DNA of 64,000 nucleotides from Thinopyrum elongatum. Taxonomy: Eukaryota > Streptophyta > Magnoliopsida > Poales > Poaceae. Positions 22,201 through 34,300 of the stretch are shown here, one piece after another. Each line of letters starts with the position of its first letter. Position 1 is the first letter of the stretch. Made by a program: the position numbers and the translations under genes. The notes under the pieces are model-generated. The model did not search any database. It was not told the DNA's origin and saw nothing but the letters and a program-made list of their open reading frames with translations. Location: assembly GCA_011799875.1 (NCBI GenBank), contig JAAAXO010000328.1:274493-338492 (forward strand), given 5' to 3'.

Positions 22201-25200
22201 AATTCCAAGGGAAAATAGAGTTTTTGGACGTTTTAGACGTTTTAGGGTTTAGGGCTAGGGTTTAGATTTCAAGTTTAGGTTTAGGTTTTATGGTTTGAAC
22301 CTTTAGTGTTTCTGTTTAGAATAGAGTTCGACGTTTTAAGTCCGGGGTTTAGGGTTAGAAATTTTTTAAATCACAAATTCCAAAGGGAAAATAGAGTTTT
22401 TGGAGTTTTAGACGTTTTAGGTTTTAGGGCTAGGGTTTAGATTTCAAGTTTAGGGTTAGGTTTTATGGTTTGAACCTTTAGTGTTTACTGTTTAGAATAG
22501 ATTTCGAGTTTTTAAGTCGGGTGTTTAGGGTTTAGGACAATTTTTAAAACACAAATTCCAAAGGGAAAATAGAGTTTTTGACGTTTTACGTTTTAGGGTT
22601 TAGGGCTAGGGTTTAGATTTCAGAGTTTAGGGTTAGGTTTTATGGTTTGAACCTTTAGTGTTTCTGTTTAGAATAGAGTGTCAGACGTTTTAAGTCCCGG
22701 TTTAGGGTTTAGGACAATTTTTTTAAATCACAAATTTCCAAAGGGAAAATAGAGTTTTTGGACGTTTTAGACGTTTTAGGTTTAGGCTAGGGTTTAGATT
22801 TCAGAGTTTAGGGTTAGGTTTATGGTTTGAACCTTTAGTGTTACTGTTTAAATGAGTGTTCAGACGTTTTAAGTCCCGGGTTTAGGGTTTAGGACAATTT
22901 TTTAAAATCACAAATTCCAAAGGGAAAATAGAGTTTTTGGACGTTTTAGACGTTTTTAGGGTTTAGGGCTAGGTTTAGATTTCAGAGTTTAGGGTTAGGT
23001 TTTATGGTTTGAACCTTTAGTGTTTACTGTTTAGAATAGAGTGTCAGTTTTAAGTCCGGGTTTAGGGTTTGGACAATTTTTTAAAATCACAAATACCCAA
23101 AGGGAAAATAGAGTTTTTGGACGTTTTAGACGTTTTAGGGTTTAGGGCTAGGGTTAGATTTCAAGTTTAGGGTTAGTTTTATGGTTTGAACCTTTATGTT
23201 TACTGTTTAGAATAGAGTTTCAGACTTTTAAGTCCCGGTTTAGGGTTTAGGACATTTTTAATCACAAATTCAAGGAAAAAATAGAGTTTTTGGTACGTTT
23301 TAAGTTTAGGGTTTAGTAGGGTTTAATTTAGAGTTTAGGGTTAGTTAGGTTTTATGGTTTGAACCTTTAGTGTTTACTGTTTAATAGATGTCGACGTTTT
23401 AAGTCCCGGGTTTAGGGTTAGAATAATTTTTAAAATCACAAATTCCAAAGGGAAAATAGAGTTTTTGGAGTTTTAGACGTTTTAGGTTTAGGGCTAGGGT
23501 TTAGATTTCGAGTTTAGGGTTAGGTTTTATGGTTGAACCTTAGTTGTTACTGTTTAGAATAGAGTTTCGGACGTTTTAAGTCCGGGTTTAGGGTTTAGGA
23601 CATTTTTTTAAATCACAAATTCCAAAGGGAAAATGAGTTTTTTGGACGTTTTAGAGTTTATGGTTTAGGGCTAGGGTTTAGATTTCAAGTTTAGGGTTAG
23701 GTTTTATGTTTTGAACCTTTAGTGTTTTACTGTTTGAATAGAGTTTCAGATGTTTTAAGTCCCGGGGTTTAGGTTTTTAGGACAATTTTTAAAAATCACA
23801 AATTCCAAAGGGAAAATAGAGTTTTTGGACGTTTTAGACGTTTTAGGGTTTAGGGCTAGGGTTTAGATTTCAATTTTAGGGTTAGGTTTTATGGTTTGAA
23901 CCTTTAGTGTTTACTGTTTAGAATAGAGTGTCAGACGTTTTAAGTCCCGGGTTTAGGGTTTAGGACAATTTTTAAAATCACAAAATTCCAAGGGAAAATA
24001 GAGTTTTTGGACGTTTTAGACGTTTTAGGTTTTGGGCTAGGGTTTAGATTTCAGAGTTTAGGGTTAGGTTTTATGGTTTGAACCTTTAGTGTTTACTGTT
24101 TAGAATAGAGTGTCAGTGTTTTAAGTCCCGGTTTAGGTTTTAGACAATTTTTTAAAATCACAAAACCAAAGGGAAAATAGAGTTTTTGGACGTTTTAGAC
24201 GTTTTAGGGTTTAGGGCTAGGGTTTAGATTTAAGTTTAGGGTTGTTTTTATGGTTGAACCTTTAGTGTTACTTTTTAGATGAGTTTCAGATGTTTTAGAT
24301 GTCCCGGTTTAGGGTTTAGGACAATTTTTTAAAATCACAAAATTCCAAAGGGAAATATAGTTTTTTTGACGTTTTAACGTTTTAGGGTTTAGGCTAGGGT
24401 TTAGATTTCAATTTTGGTTTAGGTTTTATGTTTTTTTGAACCTTTAGTGTTTACTGTTATAATAGAGTTCAGACGTTTTAAGTCCGGGTTTAGGGTTAGG
24501 ACAATTTTTTAAATCACAAATTCCAAAGGGAAAATAGAGTTTTTGGACGTTTTAGACGTTTTAGGGTTTAGGGCTAGGGTTTAGATTTCAGAGTTTAGGG
24601 TTAGGTTTTATGGTTGAACCTTTAGTGTTTACGTTTAGAATAGAGTGTCAGACGTTTTAAGTCCCGGGTTTAGGGTTTAGGACAATTTTTTAAAATCACA
24701 AATTCCAAAGGGAAAATAGAGTTTTTGGACTTTTAGACGTTTTTAGGTTTTAGGGCTAGGTTTAGATTTCAAGTTTAGGGTTAGGTTTTATGGTTTGAAC
24801 CTTTAGTGTTTACTGTTTAGAATAGTGTCGGTGTTTTAAGTCCCGGTTTAGGGTTTAGACAATTTTTAAAATCACAAATACCAAAGGGAAAATAGAGTTT
24901 TTGGACTTTTTAAGACGTTTTAGGGTTTAGGGCTAGGTTTAGATTTCAAGTTTAGGGTTAGTTTTTATGGTTTGAACCTTTATGTTTACTGTTTAGAATA
25001 AGTTTCAGTGTTTTAAGTCCCGGTTTAGGGTTTAGGACAATTTTTTAAATCACAAATTCCAAAGGGAAAATAGAGTTTTTGGACGTTTAGACGTTTTAGG
25101 GTTTAGGCTAGGGTTTAGATTTCAGAGTTTAGGGTTAGGTTTTATGGTTTGAACCTTTAGTGTTTACTGTTTAGTAGAGTGTCGGACGTTTTAAGTCCGG

Positions 25201-26204
25201 GTTTAGGGTTAGGAAATTTTTTAAAATCACTAAATTCCAAAGGGAAAATAGAGTTTTTGGACGTTTTAGACTTTTTTAGGGTTTAGGGCTAGGGTTTAGA
25301 TTTCAGTTTTAGGGTTAGGTTTTATGGTTGAACCTTTAGTGTTTACTGTTTAGAATAGTTTCGGACGTTTTAAGTCCCGGGTTTAGGGTTTAGAACAATT
25401 TTTTAAAATCACAAAATTCCAAAGGGAAAATAGAGTTTTTGGACGTTTTAGAGTTTTAGGGTTTAGGGCTAGGGTTTAGATTTCAGAGTTTAGGTTTAGG
25501 TTTTATGGTTTGAACCTTTAGTGTTTACTGTTTGAATAGAGTTTCGAGTTTTTAAGTCCGGGTTTAGGGTTTAGGACAATTTTTTAAAATCACAAATTCC
25601 AAGGGAAAATAGAGTTTTTGGACGTTTAGACGTTTTAGGGTTTAGGGCTAGGGTTTAGATTTCAAGTTTAGGGTTAGGTTTTATGGTTTGAACCTTTAGT
25701 GTTTACTGTTTAGAATAGAGTTCAGACGTTTTAAGTCCCGGTTTAGGGTTTAGGACAATTTTTTAAAATCACAAAATTCCAAAGGGAAAATAGAGTTTTT
25801 GGACGTTTTAGACGTTTTAGGGTTTAGGCTAGGGTTTAGATTTCAAGTTTAGGGTTAGGTTTTATGGTTTGAACCTTTAGTGTTTACTGTTTAGAATAAG
25901 TGTCAGGTTTTAATCCCGTGGTTTAGGGTTTAGACAATTTTTTAAAATCACTAAATTCCAAAGGAAAATAGAGTTTTTGGACGTTTTAGACGTTTTTAGG
26001 GTTTAGGGCTAGGGTTTAGATTTCAGAGTTTAGGGTTAGTTTTATGTTGAACCTTTAGTGTTTACTTTTATAATAGAGTTCAGACTGTTTTAAGTCCCGG
26101 TTTAGGGTTTAGGACAATTTTTAAAATCACAAATTCCAAAGGGAAAATAGAGTTTTTGGACGTTTAGACGTTTTAGGGTTTAGGGCTAGGGTTTAGATTT
26201 CAGA

Positions 26205-26312
26205 GTTTATTTGGGTTTTAGTGTTTTATGTGTGTTTTGTTCGTTTTGTTGGAACTTTATGTTTGGGATAAGTGATTTTAGTTTGGTGAGTGTTTTTGGA
26301 TTTATGATGTTT
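26205..26312 (+). other. degraded GT-rich patch in the array
   Basis: Between two recognisable monomers, the segment following the GAGTTTA mark becomes a T- and G-rich string that keeps only fragments such as GGAACTTTATG. The monomer phase resumes at about 26312. This looks like failed consensus. Confidence 0.6.
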
Positions 26313-29300
26313 ATGATAGAGTGTCGGACGTTTTAAGTCCCTGGGTTTAGGTTAGGAAATTTTTAAAAATCACAAATTCCAAAGGGAAATAGAGAGTTTT
26401 TGGTGTTTTAGACGTTTAAGGTTTAGGGCTAGGGTTTAGATTTCCAGTTTAGGGTTAGGTTTTATGGTTTGAACCTTTAGTGTTTACTGTTTAGAATAGA
26501 GTTTCGACGTTTATATTAGTCGGTTTAGGGTTAGACAATTTTTTAAAATCACAAAATTCCAAAGGGAAAATAGAGTTTTTGGACGTTTTAGAGTTTTAGG
26601 TTTAGGGTCAGGGTTAGATTTCAGAGTTTAGGGTTAGGTTTTATGGTTTGAACCTTAGTGTTTACTGTTTGAATAGAGTTTCAGAGTTTTAAGTCCTGGG
26701 GTTTAGGGTTTAGGACAATTTTTTAAAAAATCACAAATTCCAAAGGGAAAATAAGTTTTTGGACGTTTTAGACGTTTTAGGGTTTAGGGCTAGGTTTTAG
26801 ATTCCAGTTTAGGGTTAGGTTTTATGGTTTGAACCTTTAGTGTTTACTGTTTAGAATAGAGTTCAGACGTTTTAAGTCCCGGGTTTAGGGTTTAGGACAA
26901 TTTTTTTAAATTCACTAAATAATTCCAAAGGGAAAATAAGTTTGTTTTTTTGTGTGTTGGGATGTTTACGTTTTTATGACGTTTTTTTAAGGGTGTTTAG
27001 GGCTTAGGGTTTAGATTTTCAGAGTTTAGGGTTAGTGTTTTTATGGTTTAAAACCTTTAGTGTTTACTGTTTAGAATAGAGTGTTAGCTTTTAATCCCGG
27101 TTTAGGGTTTTAGGACAATTTTTTAAAATCACAAATACCAAAGGGAAATAGAGTTTTGGACGTTTTAGACGTTTTTAGGGTTTAGGGCTAGGGTTTAGAT
27201 TTCAAGTTTAGGGTTAGTTTTTATGGTTTGAACCTTTAGTGTTTACTGTTTAGAATAGAGTTTCAGAGTTTTAAGTCCCGGGTTTAGGGTTTAGGACAAT
27301 TTTTTAAATCACAAATTCCAAGGGAAAATAGAGTTTTTGGACGTTTTAAACGTTTTAGGGTTTAGGCTAGGGTTTAGATTTCAGAGTTTTAGGGTTAGGT
27401 TTTATGGTTTGAACCTTTAGTGTTTACTGTTTAGAATAGAGTGTCGGACGTTTTAAGTCCCGGGTTTAGGGTTAGGAAATTTTTAAAATCACTAAATTCC
27501 AAAGGGAAAATAGAGTTTTTGGATTTTAGACGTTTTGAGGGTTTAGGGCTAGGGTTTAGATTTCAAGTTTAGGTGTTAGGTTTATTATGGTTGAACCTTT
27601 AGTGTTACTGTTTAGAATAGAGTTTCGGGACTTTTAAGTCCCGGTTTAGGGTTTAGACAATTTTTTAAATTCACAAAATTCCAAAGGGAAAATAGAGTTT
27701 TTGGACGTTTTAGAGTTTTATGGTTTAGGGCAGGTTTAATTTCAGAGTTTAGGGTTAGGTTTTATGGTTAACCTTTAGTGTTTACTGTTTGAATAGAGTT
27801 TTCAGATGTTTTAAGTCCTGGTTTGGTTTAGGACAATTTTTTAAAAACACAAATTCAAAGGGAAATAGTTTTTGGACTTTTAACTTTTTAGGTTTAGGGC
27901 TAGGGTTTAGATTTCAAGTTTAGGTTAGGTTTTATGGTTTGAACCTTTAGTGTTTACTGTTTAGAATAGAGTGTCGACGTTTTAAAGTCCCGGGTTTAGG
28001 GTTTAGGACAATTTTTTAAAAATCACTAAATCCAAGGGAAAATAGAGTTTTTGGTGTTACTTTATTGAGTGTTTTTAGGTTTAGGGCTAGGGTTTAGATT
28101 TCAGAGTTTAGGGTTAGGTTTTATGGTTTGAACCTTTAGTGTTTACTGTTTAGAATAGAGTCAGTGTTTTTAAGTCCCGGTTTAGGGTTTGGACAATTTT
28201 TTAAATCAAAATATCCAAAGGGAAAATAAGTTAGTTTTGGACGTTTTAGAGACGTTTTAGGGTTTAGGGCTAGGGTTTAGATTTCAAGTTTAGGGTTAGT
28301 TTTATGGTTGAACCTTTATTGTTTACTGTTTAGAATAGAGTTTCAGGATGTTTTAAGTCCCGGTTTAGGGTTTAGGACAATTTTTTAAAATCACAAATTC
28401 CAAAGGGAAAATAGAGTTTTTGGACGTTTTAACGTTTTAGGGTTTAGGCTAGGTTTAGATTTCAGAGTTTAGGTTAGGTTTATGTTTTGAACCTTTAGTG
28501 TTTACTGTTTAGAATAGGTGTGACGTTTAAGTCCCGGGTTTAGGGTTAGGAAATTTTTTTAAAATCACAAAAATTCCAAAGGGAAAATAGAGTTTTTGGA
28601 GTTTTAGAACGTTTTAGGGTTTAGGGCTAGGTTTTAGATTTCAGTTTAGGGTTAGTTTTATGGTTTGAACCTTTAGTGTTTACTGTTTAGAATAGAGTTG
28701 TCGACTTTTAATCCCGGGTTTAGGGTTTAGACAATTTTTTAAATCACAAAATTCCAAAGGGAAAATAGAGTTTTTGGACGTTTTAGACGTTTTAGGTTTA
28801 GGGCAGGGTTTAGATTTCAGAGTTTAGGGTTAGGTTTTATGGTTTGAACCTTTATTGTTTACTGTTTGAATAGAGTTTTCAGAGTTTTAAGTCCTGGGTT
28901 TAGGGTTTAGGACAATTTTTTAAAAATCACAAATTCCAAAGGGAAATAGAGTTTTGGACGTTTTAGACGTTTTAGGGTTTAGGCTAGGTTTAGATTTCAA
29001 GTTTAGGGTTAGGTTTTATGGTTTGAACCTTTAGTGTTATCTGTTTAGAATAGAGTTTCAGACGTTTTAAGTCCCTGGGTTTAGGGTTTAGACAATTTTT
29101 TAAAATCACAAATTCCAAAGGAAAAATAGAGTTTTTGGACGTTTTAGACGTTTTAGGGTTTAGGGCTAGGGTTTAAGATTCAAGTTAGGGTTAGGTTTTA
29201 TGGTTTGAACCTTTAGTGTTACTGTTTAGAATAGAGTGTCAGGTTTTTAATCCCGGTTTAGGGTTTAGACAATTTTTAAAATCACAAAATCCAAAGGGAA

Positions 29301-29424
29301 AATAGAGTTTTTGGACGTTTTAGACGTCGTTTTAGGGTTTAGGGCTAGGGTTTAGATTTCAAGTTTGGGTTAGTTTTTATGGTTGAACCTTTAGTGTTTA
29401 CTGTTTAGAATAGAGTTTCAGATG

Positions 29425-30600
29425 GTTTTTTTTATTAGTTATTTTGGTAGTATAATTTAAGGGTTGTGTGTTTTTAGGACAATTTTTTTAAAATCACAAA
29501 TCCAAATGGGAAAATAGAGTTTTTGGACGTTTTAACGTTTTAGGGTTTAGGCTAGGGTTTAGATTTCAGGTTTAGGGTTAGGTTTATGGGTTGAACCTTT
29601 ATGGTTGGTGTTTAATTGGTTTTTAAATTTGTATGATGTGGTCGGACGTTTTTAGTCCGGTTTAGGGTTAGGATAATTTTTTAAAATCACAATTCAAGGG
29701 AAAATAGAGTTTTTGGATGTTTTAGACGTTTTAGGGTTTAGGGCTAGGGTTTTAGATTTCAGGTTTAGGGTTAGGTTTTTGGTTTGAACCTTTAGGTTTT
29801 TGTTTTACTGTTTAGAATAGGTATGTTGGACGTTTAAGGTGTTTCTTTAATGGTTTATGTGGTTTGGTGTTAGGCAATTTTTTTAAAACAAAATCAAAGA
29901 TATTTGTTATACTGTTGTTAATTAATAGATACAGTTTACTGTTTTTTTGGGTCGTTAAACGTTTTAGATGGTTGATTTGGTTGAGGGCGAGGGTGTTTAG
30001 CTTTTTATGTTTTTTATTAGAAATGGTTTTTTTTTTTTAGGTGGTTTAGGTTTTTATGGTTTTGTGAACCTTTAGTGTTTACTGTTTGAATAGAGTTCGA
30101 GTTTTTAAGTCCTGGGTTTAGGGTTTAGGACAATTTTTTAAATCACTAAATTCCAAAGGAAAATATTTTTTGGACGTTTTAGACGTTTTAGGTAGGGTAG
30201 GGCTAGGGTTTAGAGGTGTTTTTTTATTGTCAACTCTTGTGTTGGTCAATTTTTATTGTGGTTTTTTACGTGTTTTTTTTTTACTTTGTGTGTGTTCTTT
30301 TGTTCGGTTTTATATTACTGTATTTTTGTTATGTATTCCTTGTGTGTTGATTGGATTGTGGTTTGGTTTTTTTTAAGTGGAGATAGAAGTGGTTATATGT
30401 ATTTTTTGGATCCGGGGGGGTTTTTGTTTAGGGGTTACAGATGGAGTGTTTGTTTGGAATGGTTTGTTTATGACATTGTTATGATTAGGTTGTTTGAGTT
30501 AAGAGAGAGGTGGGGGGACGTTTAGACGGTAAGAGCAGGGGAGAGTACAGAGTTAGGGTTAGGTTTAGGGTGGGAACCGAGTTTACTGAAAGAGAGCAGG
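29425..30600 (+). other. extended degraded GT-rich stretch in the array
   Basis: Over about 1.2 kb the satellite is recognisable only in pieces (for example near 29490-29590 and 30064-30180). The remainder is a G- and T-dominated string with almost no C. Two overlapping short frames here (30170-30525) translate to Phe/Val/Leu-rich peptides, which follow from the composition. I see no domain and no gene. Confidence 0.6.
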
Positions 30601-31029
30601 TTAAGTCCGGGTTTAGGGTTTAGACAATTTTTTAAAAAAATCACAAATCCAAAGGGAAAATAGAGTTTTTGGACGTTTTAAGACGTTTTAGGGTTTAGGG
30701 CTAGGGTTTAGATTTCCAATTTTTAGGGTGTTTTATGTTGAACCTTTAGTGTTTACTGTTTAGAATAGAGTTTCAGATGTTTTAAGTCCCGGGTTTAGGG
30801 TTTAGGACAATTTTTTAAAATCACAAATCCAAAGGGAAAATAGAGTTTTTGGACGTTTTAAACGTTTTTAGGGTTTAGGGCTAGGGTTTAGATTTCCGAG
30901 TTTAGGGTTAGGTTTTATGGTTTGAACCTTTAGTGTTTACTGTTTATAGAGTGTCGGACGTTTTAAGTCCCGGTTTAGGTTAGGAAATTTTTTTAAATCA
31001 CAAATTCCAAGGGAATAGAGTTTTGGAGT

Positions 31030-31315
31030 TTTTTGGATGTGTTTTTTTAGGTTTTCTAGGGTTTGTTTTATTGGGTTTTTTGGTTTTTTGGTTTGCTTTT
31101 CTTTTTTGGTTTTGTTGTTTTGTTGTTGGGTTTCTTTTTTTTTGGTTGGGTGTGTTTTGACGTTTTGGGTTTGGTGGGTTTTTTTGTTGGTTTGGTTTTT
31201 GGTTGTTTAAGAGTGGTTTTGTTTTTTTTTTGGGTTTTGTCGGTTTGTTTTTCTTTTTTTTTAATTTTTTTTTTTTTGTTTTAGAGTTTTAGGTTTGTGG
31301 GGTGTTTAGTTTCAG
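31030..31315 (+). other. degraded T/G-rich patch in the array
   Basis: About 280 bases of T and G homopolymers replace most of one and a half monomers, with satellite sequence intact on both sides. The 73-codon frame inside is almost entirely Phe, Leu, Val and Gly, and is not a membrane protein I would support. Confidence 0.6.
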
Positions 31316-34300
31316 AGTTTAGGGTTGGTTTTATTTTGACCTTTATTGTTTACTATGTTTGAATAGAGTTTCAATGTTTTAAGTCCTGGGTTTAGGGTTT
31401 AGGACAATTTTTTAAAAACAACAAATTCCAAAGGGAAAATAGAGTTTTGGACGTTTTAAACGTTTTAGGGTTTAGGGCTAGGGTTAGATTTCAAGTTATA
31501 GGTTTAGGTTTTATGGTTTGAACCTTAGTGTTTACTGTTTAGAATAGAGTTCAGACGTTTTAAGTCTGGTTTAGTTTAGGACATTTTTTAAATCACAAAT
31601 TCCAAAGGGAAAATAGAGTTTTTGGACGTTTTAGACTTTTTAGGGTTTAGGCTAGGGTTTAGATTTCAGAGTTTAGGGTTAGGTTTTATGTTTTGAACCT
31701 TAGTTTTACTGTTTAGATAGAGTGTCAGACGTTTTAAGTCCGGTTTTAGGGTTTAGGACAATTTTTTAAAATCACTAAATCAAAAAGGGAAAATAGAGTT
31801 TTTGGACGTTTAAGACGTTTTAGGGTTTAGGGCTAGGTTTAGATTTCCAAGTTTAGGGTAGGTTTTATGGTTTGAACCTTATGTGTTTATTGTTTAGAAT
31901 AGAGTTCGGACGTTTTTAAGTCCTGGGTTTAGGTTTAGGACAATTTTTTAAAATCACAAAATTCCAAAGGGAAAATAGAGTTTTTGGACGTTTTAGACTT
32001 TTTAGGTTTTAGGGAGGGTTTAGATTTCAGTTTAGGGTTAGGTTTTATGGTTTGAACCTTTAGTGTTTACTGTTTAGATATAGTGTCAGACGTTTTAAGT
32101 CCCGGGTTTAGGTTTAGGACAATTTTTTAAAATCACTAAATTCCAAAGGGAAATAAGAGTTTTTGGACGTTTTTAGACGTTTTAGGGTTTAGGGCTAGGG
32201 TTTAGATTTCAGAGTTTAGGGTTAGGTTTTATGGTTTGAACCTTAGTGTTTACTGTTTAGAATAGATGTCAGGTTTTTTAAGTCCCGGTTGTTTAGGTTT
32301 GACAATTTTTTAAAATCAAAATTCCAAAGGAAAATAGAGTTTTTGTGACGTTTTAGACGTTTTAGGGTTTAGGGCTAGGGTTTAGATTTCCAAGTTTAGG
32401 GTTAGGTTTTATGGTTGAACCTTTATTGTTTACTGTTTAAATAGAGTTTCAGAGTTTTAAGTCCGGTTTAGGGTTTGGACAATTTTTTAAAATCACAAAA
32501 TTCCAAAGGGAAAATAGAGTTTTGGACGTTTTAGTTTTAGGGTTTAGGCTAGGTTTTAGATTTCAGAGTTTAGGGTTAGGTTTTATGGTTTGAACCTTTA
32601 GTGTTTACTGTTTAATAGAGTGTCGGACGTTTTAAGTCCCGGGTTTAGGGTTTAGAAATTTTTTAAAATCACTAAATTCCAAAGGGAAATAGAGTTTTTG
32701 AGTTTTAGACGTTTAGGGTTTAGGCTAGGGTTTAGATTTCCAGTTTAGGGTTAGGTTTTATGGTTGAACCTTTAGTGTTACTGTTTAGAATAGAGTTTCG
32801 GACGTTTTAAGTCCCGGTTTAGGGTTTAGGACAATTTTTTAAAATCACAAATTCCAAAGGGAAAATAGAGTTTTTGGACGTTTTAGATGTTTTAGGTTTA
32901 GGGCTAGGTTTAGATTTCAGAGTTTAGGGTTAGGTTTTATGGTTTGAACCTTTAGTGTTTACTGTTTGAATAGAGTTTCAGAGTTTTAAGTCGGGTTTAG
33001 GGTTAGGACAATTTTTAAAATCACAAATTCCAAAGGAAAATAGAGTTTTTGGACGTTTTAGAACGTTTTAGGGTTTAGGGCTAGGGTTTAGATTTCAAGT
33101 TTAGGTTAGGTTTTGGTTTGAACCTTTAGTGTTTACTGTTTAGAATAGAGTGTCAGACGTTTTAAGTCCGGGTTTAGGTTTAGACAATTTTTTAAATCAC
33201 AAATTCCAAAGGGAAAATAGAGTTTTTGGACGTTTTAGACGTTTTAGGTTTAGGCTAGGGTTTAGATTTCAGAGTTTAGGGTTAGGTTTTATGGTTTGAA
33301 CCTTTAGTTTTACTGTTTAGATAGAGTGTCAGCTTTTTAAGTCCGGGTTTAGGGTTAGGACAATTTTTTAAAATCACAAATACCAAAGGAAAATAGAGTT
33401 TTTGACGTTTTAGACGTTTTAGGGTTTAGGGCTAGGGTTTAGATTTCCAAGTTTAGGTTATTTTTATGGTTGAACCTTTAGTGTTTACTGTTTAGAATAG
33501 AGTTTCAGATGTTTAAGTCCCGGTTTTAGGGTTTAGGACAATTTTTTAAAATCACAAAATTCCAAAGGGAAAATAGAGTTTTTGACGTTTTAACGTTTTA
33601 GGGGTTTAGGGCTAGGGTTTAGATTTCAGAGTTTAGGTTGGTTTTATGGTTTGAACCTTTAGTGTTTACTGTTTAGAATAGAGTTCGGACAGTTTTAAGT
33701 CCCGGGTTTAGGTTAGGAAATTTTAAATCACAAATTCCAAAGGGAAAATAGAGTTTTTGGAGTTTTAGACGTTTTAGGTTTAGGGCTAGGGTTTAGATTT
33801 CAAGAGTTTAGGGTTAGTTTTATGGTTTGAACCTTTAGTGTTTACTGTTTAGAATAGAGTTTCAGATGTTTAAGTCCCGGTTTAGGGTTTAGGACAATTT
33901 TTTAAATCACAAATTCCAAAGGAAAATAGAGTTTTGTACGTTTTAAACGTTTTAGGGTTTAGGGCTAGGGTTTAGATTTCAGAGTTTAGGGTTAGGTTTT
34001 ATGGTTTGAACCTTTAGTGTTTACTGTTTAGAATAGAGTGTCAGACGTTTTAAGTCCGGTTTAGGGTTTAGGACAATTTTTTAAATCACAAATTCCAAAG
34101 GGAAATAGAGTTTTTGGACGTTTAGAGACGTTTTAGGGTTTAGGCTAGGGTTTAGATTTCAGAGTTTAGGGTTAGGTTTTATGGTTTGAACCTTTATTGT
34201 TTACTGTTTAGAATAGAGTGTCAGACGTTTTAAGTCCGGGTTTAGGGTTTAGGACAATTTTTTAAATCACAAATTCCAAAGGGAAAATAGAGTTTTGGAC

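Noticed and set aside
30170..31284. Short Phe/Leu/Val-rich ORFs that look like membrane proteins
   Set aside because: They lie in GT-rich degraded satellite, where T/G-only text encodes hydrophobic residues by composition.
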